Of a stretch of 64,000 nt of DNA, positions 56,760 through 64,000 are shown piece after piece; position 1 is the first letter of the stretch, and each line of letters begins with the position of its first letter. The translations under genes and the position numbers were made by a program. The notes beneath the pieces were generated by a model that was not told the DNA's origin, made no database searches, and saw only the letters and a program-made list of their open reading frames with translations. The stretch spans positions 2,604,001 through 2,668,000 of the forward strand of contig JAJNNQ010000078.1 of assembly GCA_027886175.1 (NCBI GenBank). Reading direction: 5' to 3'. This stretch comes from Phylloscopus collybita. Taxonomy: Eukaryota > Chordata > Aves > Passeriformes > Phylloscopidae.

Positions 56760-57500
56760 CCCTTGAAGACCCATCACTAAAAAAATTTCCTGCTGGCTTT
56801 ACAGACCCCCCTGATCTGTCACTCGTCTGTCTCCTGGACACTCTCGGGTCCCCAATCAATCCCCGGTGCCGCCGCCACCCAAGGGAGCCGATCACCCAAA
56901 CTGGGTGAGGCACCTTCAGCTCCACTCACTACCCGCCGCCCTGGGTGGTGGAAGGAATTCCAGAGAAGCCCCAAGGTGTTGAAAAATTCCCATCACCACA
57001 GGTTTGTGTCCACAAAGAAGAGAGAGGAGTATTTTACAGGAATAGTAATTTCATTCATGAAACAAGGGAGAGGCCATGGGACATTTCCCATGGGGTCTCT
57101 CCAGTTGTTAGAGGACGCAGCCTCCTTTTCATCCTAATTTTCCTGGCTGCATCTCCCTCTCCCTTTCCTCACTGGCTGAAGTACTTGAGAGGTACAGACT
57201 TCCCAATGCACCTACCACATACTTCCCTTAATATGCCCCCCACTTCTGTCTGGGTAGGGATATTCACAGCTCTGTTCAGTCTTTGTTCTTCTTCTCCAAG
57301 TTCATGAATTGAGCAGGACCTTGGCTGAGCAGCGGTCCATGTCAATGAGTAACATTTTCTGGAACTGATGGCTTCTTCTGTCCCTTCCTTATGTCCAAGT
57401 GCCTGGCCCTATCTCCAAGCAGATTCCCAGCATCTGTTTGTAAAGACACTTTCCTCTTCTTCCTTCCCTGGGGGTCCCCCGTTTGTGGAACGTCCTTATG
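56760..57500 (-). mobile_element. R1 LTR, minus strand, in the ZNF-D intron
   Basis: Paralogue of the 20890-21500 copy, with the reverse of GGGGACCCGAGAGTGTCC near 56840 and of GGAGATAGGGCC near 57410. Confidence 0.6.
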
Positions 57501-57701
57501 ATTTACAAGAGGTTTTGTCTGAGTCTTGATATTTGGAGAGTTTTTGACCTGTGTCCTGATGCTGGGAGGACTTTTGGGCTGAATCTTGGTGTTTAGGAGG
57601 TTCTTACACACACAAGGTACGCAATGATTTCCTGAGAGGAACTTGGGCAAGGAGGAACTCCCAACCTAAGGTGCTCTTCTCTTGTTTTTCCCCCAAACCA
57701 G

Positions 57702-58805
57702 GATTTTTCATTCCCAAGGAGTGTCCGGATGGAGGAGAAGGAAAAGCCCTGGAGCTCCTGCAGGAGGAGGGGCTGCAAACCCAGCCCAGGGAGCTACGAG
57801 GAGGAAAGACCCGCCCTGTGCCAGGAGGGCGGCCGGAGATCCAGCCGGAGCTCGGAGCCGGAGGAGAAGCCTGATGGAGGGGAGTAACCCCACAAGTGCT
57901 TGGAATGTGGGAAGGGCTTCAGCTACAGGTCCTACCTGCTCCAGCACCAGGTGACCCACACTGGAGAATGGCCCTATGAGTGTGGGAAATGTGGGAAGAG
58001 CTTCAAACACAGGTCCAACCTGATCCAGCACAAGAGGATCCACACAGGAGAACGGCCCTTTAAGTGTGAGGAATGTGGGAACAGCTTCAGCCAGAGCTCC
58101 ACCCTTATCCAGCACAAGAGGATCCACAATGGGGAAAAGCCCTATGAGTGTGGGAAATGTGGGATGAGCTTCAGCCAGAAGAGCCACCTTACACACCACC
58201 AGGTGATCCACACTGAAGAAAAGCCCTACGAGTGTGGGGAATGTGGGAAGAGCTTCAGAGTAAGCTCGGTCCTGATCCGGCACCAGGTGATCCACACTGG
58301 GGAAGGGCTCTACACCTGCTTGGAATGTGGGAAGAGCTATGGATGCAGCTCCAACCTGAAATACCGCCAGAGGAACCACACCGGGGAGAGGCCCTATGAG
58401 TGTCCCCAGTGTGGGAAGAGGTTTCACACCAGCTCTGATCTCCTCAGACATCAGCGGATTCACACAGAGGAGAGGCCCTTCCGCTGCCCCGACTGCGGGA
58501 AGGGCTTCAAGCAGAACGCACACCTCACTCTCCACCAGCACATCCACACAGAGGAGAGGCCCTATGAGTGTCCTGAGTGTAGGAAGAGGTTTAAGACCAG
58601 CTCTGATCTCCTCGTCCATCAGCAAATTCACACGGAGGAGAGGCCCTTCCACTGCCCGGACTGCAGGAAGGGCTTTAAGCACAACTCTGCCCTCACTGTC
58701 CACCGGCGCATCCACACCGGGGAGAGGCCCTACAAGTGTCCTGAGTGTGGGAAGAGCTTCTCACAGAGCTCAATCTTGACCAGACACCAACAGAGCCACC
58801 ACTAA
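57702..58805 (+). pseudogene. ZNF-D: C2H2 zinc-finger protein interrupted before its fingers
   Basis: The exon starts after CCCAAACCAG at 57702; ATG 57729 ([10 protein letters not shown]) opens the usual charged N terminus. At 57885-57887 TAA stands where the other three genes have AAG (GGEKPHKC), just before finger 1, limiting the product to 52 residues. Downstream the frame is open to TAA 58803 and encodes eleven fingers, ending TRHQQSHH. Finger 6 has lost its first His (YRQRNH). No in-frame ATG lies between the stop and the first fingers, so re-initiation would give a shortened array. Most likely a pseudogene, recent because the finger part is otherwise clean. Expression would come from the core at 54.2 kb. 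Confidence 0.85.
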
Positions 58806-60125
58806 GGGAAGCCCTGGGAGTGCCCTGTGAGCAGGAAGAGCTTCGTGCACTGCTCCAGCTCCATCCCCCGTGGGAGGATCGGCGTTGGATGATCCCCAGT
58901 GACCCCTGTTGGGCAGAGCCCTGGTGATCCGTGTTGGGAAGACACCTGCCTGGGGGACTTCATATCTTTTTGTCTCCCCGTGGGCACCTGGATGAACGCA
59001 GGGGAAGGAACATCCATCGGGACACAGACAGACATTGGGAATTCCTTGGGGAGAGTGGATTTGTTGACTTTCAGCCCCAGAAAATCTTTCATCTTCAATC
59101 CTATCTTCTGGGGCCTCAAGGAATACTGGATGGTCTTGGAGGTCTTTTCCACCCTCAGGAATTCCACAATTTTTATTTCCTGTTGCCGAGCCAAATGGTG
59201 ATGATCTGGGGCCAAGATCAAGATTTTGGAGACAGTGGGGTTGAAACCCCTCCAAAAAAGGTTCTTCCCTCCCACCCAAGCACGTGGATCCTCAGCTGGC
59301 ACGGACAAAGAAATCCTTTTCTTTTGGCCTTAATTTGCTTTTCATTTCTTTTCATCCCTTTAAAAAAATCCCACACTGGGTAAAAATGAGGACATTGAAC
59401 TAAGACCTGGGTGAGGACATGGGGGGACATAGACATGGAGAGTGACATGGGGACACCTTGACATGGAGGGGGGATGTGGCCATTCATGGGGACACAGGGG
59501 GACATGAGCTCAGATGGAGATGTGGGGGACAATGACAAGGATGGAAACATGGTGGAGAGACAGCCATGGGTGAGGCCATGGTGGGACATGGCCAGTGACA
59601 TGTGGGGACATGACCATGGCCAGTGCCACGGGGGGAACTTGCAGGGGCTGTGGGGGATGCTGGGTGTGAGGGAGTTGAGGGTTCCTGGGAGGGACTTGGG
59701 TCTTGCTGAGGGCTTTGGGGACCCCAGGCTGAGCGGCTTTGGCTGCGCTGGGAGACCCTGGCGGAGGTTCTGGGGCAGCTGCTCAAGGAGCCCCAGCCAG
59801 GCATTGGAGTCCTGGAAGGGAATGAACGTTCTTTTCTGCAGGAGGCTAATCCCAGCAGCCCCAGGGTGTTGGGGGCAGCTGAGAGGGGAAAGCCAGACAG
59901 AGCTATATCTCTCCAAAACTGCCCCCCAAAAATCCCAAACTCATGGATTCTCTGCAGGAAAAAGCTGCCAGGAGGTGCCTGAATTAAGGGAAAGGAGGAA
60001 TGGGACCCCCAGACTGAGCAGGAGGGGCCTGGAATCCCCAAACCCAAGCATGGGTGTCTTGAGTTATGCAACCAAAAATGTGTATTCTATTTCATGTGTT
60101 GAAAGCAGCTGGGGGGATGTTTATC
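58806..60125 (+). repeat. ZNF 3'-flank unit behind ZNF-D
   Basis: Same unit as 13394-14560 and 44600-45930, in ZNF orientation on the plus strand: conserved stretch 58860-59390, then CATGTCCC-type sequence (here GGGGACATG) 59400-59700 and a further part up to the LTR at 60126. The last 40 bases match the flank of the LTR at 28556. Confidence 0.75.
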
Positions 60126-60775
60126 TGTTGTGGTGGTGTATTTTTATTGTGTTTCCAATTGCAGCTCAGTTCTAATGGTCAGTTTTATACATCACCCCTC
60201 CATATTTTGTATTGTTACAGTATATTTTATCCCTAATGGATTGTTCCCTTCCCCTTTATTGTTGGTTTTACCCTGGTTGTCTGTCTTCCCTAGACCTGCC
60301 CTTCCCTCCTCCTACAGAATTGTCAATCCTTCCCTCACCCTGCCCCTTCTTCCAGACCCTTCCCTGTCAATCCCCCAACCTTCGAGGCCCCAGTGGTTGG
60401 TTTAAACTGTTCCCTCCCCTTGTGTTCTTTCATTGCTCTGTGCATTGTACTCCCCGCCTTATGTTCCTCCCCCATGTCACCCTGATTGGTTGGAAATTGC
60501 ATCCTCTCCCAAGACCTCCGCCACTTAGAAGCCCCTGCAAGCCCAGGTTCTGTGCCTTTTTCTGTCCCGGACCCTCGGGGCAATAAACACCTTTGGAAAT
60601 CACACAGAAGGCCTCTCCCTGTTCCTTGTCCCTGCCCTGGACGCGTGCCACCTGTTCTATAGAGCAGCTGTGCCCTGCAGCTGCACCCCGGATTTCCTGG
60701 CTTTCTGGGGGCAGCCCACTCCTGGCACCGGTGCCGGGAGCTGGCTGGGCTGAAGAACACCGGCATCGCGTCAGC

Positions 60776-60793
60776 TGGTGCCCAACGTGGGGC
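60776..60793 (+). promoter_or_regulatory. Primer-binding site, tRNA-Lys type
   Basis: TGGTGCCCAACGTGGGGC, two bases behind the LTR, differs by one base from the tRNA-Lys1,2 primer site used by betaretroviruses and some lentiviruses. Confidence 0.8.
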
Positions 60794-61761
60794 CCTTGGG
60801 ACCCCTGGCAGAGGCTGTGTGAGTCCTTTGGTGCACCAGTGCCCCTGGGTGATTACTCCACTTTTTGGTTGGTGGTACTCCCAGGGGGAAGGCAGCAACC
60901 CTCTTGCACCTAAGAGGATCGCTTCTGGGCAGGGACCTTCCCTGTGGCTTTCTGTTTCCCAAGACCAACAGAGTGGTGAGTACCCCGTTGGACTGGCACT
61001 GACCGGGTCAGGAGCTCACAAATGAGAAGAGGGGATTAATATTTATATGTCAAAGGGTTTCAGTCCCCTAAGGACAAATTTTGAGGTAAGTTGCAAGCTA
61101 TAGTATGGAGTTTTAACCCCAAGTGTGGAAGGAAGGAGAGTGGGCAAGGTGTATGTGGCCCAGATAGAGAGGTAGGTTGAGGGTGGTCTGGGGACCCTTT
61201 TCTTTTAAGTTCTTTATTTTGCCACAGGCGGATTATTGTTGTGTTGGTGGGATGGGTGCTGATCTGTCAACACATCCCTCAGGCCTAAACCCTTTCCCCC
61301 TAGGCTGCGAGGACTGCGTGGAGCAACCCGTGCAGCGCAGGGCAGCCGGCAGTGCCTTGCTCTCCCTGGCTCCCCGCAGCCCCCTCAGCACCTTTGCCCT
61401 GGCAGCAAGGCACCGGCTGTCAGGGACCCTTCCCTGATCCCTCAATCCGCTCCCTCTTTCCCAGTTAATAATCCCCAAGATGCCTTCCAAAGTTGTTTTT
61501 TCCCCTTTTCTGGTTGAAATCATTATCCATTACATTCAAATTCCCTTAAGTTTGTATTAAGAGCATGTTTGTTCGATCATATACACTTTCCTTGTAATCA
61601 GTTAATATTTTTGTTTTATTCTACATTACTCCTTTGGAGTTTGTTTCTGTAAGTCAATTATTTTAACATTAAGGTATTTATCACCTGCAAATTTTAAATA
61701 ATCTGTTCGGTCGTATGAGTTACGTCTTTTTAAAGTGAGGAACAACCCCAGTCAAATTAGT

Positions 61762-61955
61762 GCCCAGGCACGGTGGAAGTGGCCTGTAGTCCCAGCTGCC
61801 AGGGAGTCTGAGCTCGACAGATCACTTGAGCCCCAGGAGTTCTGGGCTGCTGTGTGCTGTGCTGAGTGGGCATCCAAGTTGAGGACACCATCACGGCAGC
61901 CAAAACACTGCTGCTGAACATCGGGCAGAACAGAACAGAAGAACAAGTCAAAAGG
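61762..61955 (+). ncRNA. 7SL (SRP) RNA-derived segment inside the LTR element
   Basis: On the plus strand, GGCCTGTAGTCCCAGCT (61781-61797) and GATCACTTGAGCC followed by CAGGAGTTCTGGGCTG (about 61821-61850) are the signature of the 7SL Alu domain, in the right order and spacing from a start at GCCCAGGCACGGTGG (61762). Similarity fades through GTGCTGTGCTGA and CCATCACGG. GAACAAGTCAAAA near 61945 resembles a later part of 7SL, suggesting loss of most of the S domain. The GTAGTCCCAGCT and GTTCTGGGCTG words separate it from primate Alu. It lies in the same orientation as the LTRs. It is a decayed copy, not a functional SRP RNA gene. Confidence 0.75.
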
Positions 61956-63039
61956 ACTTTCTGAAGCTTTTGGCTGAAGTTGTCTGCTATCTTAAGTGCT
62001 GTTAGAGTTCCTCAATAAGTTGCTTCAGTTTTGTCAGCTGTTTTCCCTTAAGTTTGTTTTCCTGAGCTACCCCCTTCTTCACCCTTCCCCACTCCCACTC
62101 CTTTGTCAGGCTCCTTCCCTGCGATGTGCCCAACCTCTGCATTGGGTATTGCTCCTGCATCGGGATGTCCCCTTTCTAGAGAAGCTTCCCCAGCTATCTA
62201 CCCAGGTATTCCTTAACAGTGATTACCCTTTATCCTACACAAGTACTACCCCTATGCTCCCAAACCATTGGCTGTATTACTTTATTCCACCCCCATTCCC
62301 TCTGTAATTGAACCTAAGCCCTTCATTAATTTATTTTAACTCTGGTACTCCCACTCTCTCCTTTCTAACCAAAAACAAGGGAGATGTTGTGGTGTGTTTT
62401 TATTGTGCTTCCAATTGCTGCTAAGTTTTAATGGTTAGTTTTATACACCACTCACATTTTGTATTGTTATACTATATTTTATCCCTAATGGATTGTTCCT
62501 TTCCCCCTGTATTGTTGGTTTTACCCTGGTTGTCTGTTTTCCCTAAACCTGCCCTTCCCTCCTCCTACAGAATTGTCAATCCTTCCCTCACCCTGCCCCT
62601 TCTTCCAGACCCTTCCCTGTCAATCCCCCAACCTTCGACGCCCCAGTGGTTGGTTTAAACTGTTCCCTCCCCTTGTGTTCTTTCCTTGCTCTGTGCATTG
62701 TACTCCCCGCCTTATGTTCCTCCCACATGTCACCCTGATTGGTTGGAAATTGTATCCTCTCCCAAGACCTCCCCCACTTATAAGCTCCTGCAAGCCCAGG
62801 TTCTGTGCCTTTTTCTGTCCCTGACCCTCCGGGCAATAAACACCTTTGGAAATCACACAGAAGGCCTCTCTCTGTTCCTTGTCCCTGCCCTGGACGCGTG
62901 CCACCTGTGCTATAGAGCAGCTGTGCCCTGCAGCTGCACCCTGGATTGCCTGGCTTTCTGGGGGCAGCCCACTCCTGACGCTGGTGCCAGGAGCTGGCTG
63001 GACTGAAGAACACCGGCATGGCGTCAGGAGTGGTTCTGT

Positions 63040-63505
63040 GATCAGGACTAGGACTGCATCACAGTAACATCAGACCCAAGGAAATCTTCAAATTTCAGAG
63101 AACATTTCTTGCAAGTCTGAAAAATACTTAAAAATCGTGAGACACGCTAGATCGAACCAATGAGCCAGTGCAAAAATTAGCTGAAGCAAATAGAAAACGA
63201 GAAAAATCCTCGAGAGACAAGTTGTGGAGTCCTCCTGTTTTGAGGATGCTGAAATCTGATCTTACTGTCCTTTTGTTACCACCTCCCTTGACCCAAACCC
63301 TAAGACTCCTTCCCTGAATACCCGATAAAACCCACGACCCTGCCCCTGCTCGCCCTCTCCACCCCCACGCCTCCCCAGCCTGGGGTGGGGGAAATAAAAA
63401 TGGATTCTCAAGCTTAATAAGGACACTCATCCCGTCTGTTTGCCTGCTGGTGGCTGTAACCTCCCTGGTGACACGATGATCACTGGTGATTCACGCTGCT
63501 ACCAA
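63040..63505 (+). mobile_element. 5' LTR of a further provirus (left limit uncertain)
   Basis: AATAAA at 63393-63398 with a GATAAAACCC box about 65 bases upstream, a U5 ending GCTACCA, and a primer site directly behind show an LTR. The start could be TGTGGAGTCC near 63222 or further left; no pair is in the window. Confidence 0.6.
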
Positions 63506-63523
63506 TGGTGGAGAATGCGGGCA
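63506..63523 (+). promoter_or_regulatory. Primer-binding site, tRNA-Ala type
   Basis: TGGTGGAGAATGCGGGCA is complementary to the 3' end of vertebrate tRNA-Ala (AGC-type, ending CCCGCATTCTCCA plus CCA). Confidence 0.65.
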
Positions 63524-63605
63524 GCCATTGAGGACAGCACGACCAGAACCCCGTAAGTCACCCCTTGTGGGACCCCCATCTTAAAAAGGAAGACTCAAGA
63601 GTACC

Positions 63606-63848
63606 ATGGCTGGAGACCAGGCTGAGAGTGACCTTAAAAACATGGGGGTAAAAGGCTTATGGGGAGGGAAGCTCCCAGGAAGGGGACCGGCTTACTGGGA
63701 CCAAGTGATAGGACTAACATCTACCATCACAAGTCTCTTCATTCTTCATGGGAGGGAGTTTTTAAGAGGTACAAGCAGCTGGTCTGCCTGCAAAAAGGAT
63801 CATGCTGGGACTCTCACCAACTGTCCTGACACGTTTGCTGCAGCTTAG
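63606..63848 (+). pseudogene. Possible gag start of the tRNA-Ala provirus
   Basis: An 80-codon frame from ATG 63606 (MAGDQAESDLKNMG), about 80 bases behind the primer site, where gag would start. It stops at TAG 63846. No domain can be recognised in so short a piece, and the element continues beyond the window. Confidence 0.35.
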
Positions 63849-64000
63849 GGATGATAAAACCCTGGTGGCTACTTATGGACGTTTATGGATGATTGCATGC
63901 AAAGTGTTGGTGCCCTGGATCTGTGGTCCTCCCTCCTGTGAAACTTCACGTTTTTCAGTTTCTGTGATGCTGCCCATATCTTTCCTTACCCTTTGTTCCT

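Larger units (their letters stand above)
60126..63026 (+). mobile_element. Non-autonomous ERVK-like LTR element carrying 7SL-derived sequence
   Basis: Two LTRs of about 645 bases (60126-60773 and 62385-63026, TGTTGTGG...GCGTCA) enclose only 1.6 kb. LTR signals: TTATAAG box (62776; changed to TTAGAAG in the 5' copy) and AATAAA at 60582 and 62835. A tRNA-Lys-type primer site follows the 5' LTR, and AAAAACAAGGGAGA before 62385 is the polypurine tract. A splice-like GAGGTAAGT at about 61082 and a TTTGCCACAG acceptor at about 61219-61228 are visible. ATG 61251 (MGADLS) could be a residual gag start with a myristoylation-type MG, open for 62 codons. No protease, RT or integrase exists, so it depended on a helper. 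No target duplication is seen at the outer ends. Three further LTRs of the family lie at 12892, 27911 and within this element's pair. Confidence 0.8.

Noticed and set aside
61762..61955. Human Alu contamination as the source of the 7SL-like segment
   Set aside because: The words GTAGTCCCAGCT and GTTCTGGGCTG are those of 7SL and not Alu, there is no right monomer or A-rich linker, and bird LTR sequence surrounds it.

Overview
The window reads as nuclear DNA of a bird, most likely a passerine. Introns have GT-AG borders. One gene is a PAK3-like kinase, a family known to be expanded in songbirds. There are four tandem-linker C2H2 zinc-finger (ZNF) genes of an avian multi-copy type. Retroviral debris of several classes fills the rest (ERVL-like, ERVK/beta-like, alpha-like, gamma-like). 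Such dense, nested and partly young insertions fit a low-recombination or repeat-rich region (W chromosome, pericentromere or a ZNF cluster); this is inference.

Layout. 0.9-2.5 kb: phase-0 exons coding for coiled coils. 4.08-9.75 kb: eight exons giving a complete, intact PAK3-like kinase domain, followed by a minisatellite in its 3' UTR and a poly(A) signal. 10-12.9 kb: non-coding, with LTR-like pieces. 12.9-22.7 kb: first ZNF block, with ZNF-A (minus) and ZNF-B (plus) diverging from a CpG-rich core flanked by inverted repeats. 22.7-27.2 kb: 5'-truncated gamma-like provirus that cuts off the end of ZNF-B and carries a Cys-rich open frame where env would be expected. 27.2-28.6 kb: env-start remnant joined to a reverse-strand ERVK-like LTR. 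28.6-29.3 kb: orphan copy of ZNF 3' flank. 29.3-42.7 kb: ERVL-like provirus with tRNA-Ser primer site, gag, pro-pol and an env. It is itself hit by a 290-bp solo LTR (6-bp target duplication) and by a 3.4-kb gag-only, tRNA-Trp-primed element (6-bp target duplication). 42.7-44.1 kb: env TM remnant and LTR of another, alpha-like provirus. 44.6-58.8 kb: second ZNF block, a paralogue of the first in the same order and orientation, with ZNF-C (minus, intact, 14 fingers) and ZNF-D (plus, interrupted) diverging from a second CpG core. 60.1-63.0 kb: short non-autonomous ERVK-like element with two LTRs, a tRNA-Lys primer site and, inside it, a 7SL RNA-derived segment. 63.0-64.0 kb: start of another provirus with a tRNA-Ala primer site.

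How the parts relate. The two ZNF blocks are a segmental duplication. Of the four ZNF genes only ZNF-C looks fully intact. ZNF-A has a nonsense codon and a lost splice acceptor, ZNF-D has a stop just before its fingers, and ZNF-B was truncated by a provirus. LTRs of one family sit at both outer edges of each CpG core. The most unusual items are the 7SL-carrying LTR element, the gag-only tRNA-Trp element, the Cys-rich frame downstream of pol, the duplicated SU domain in the ERVL-like env, and the twice-repeated inverted ZNF promoter.
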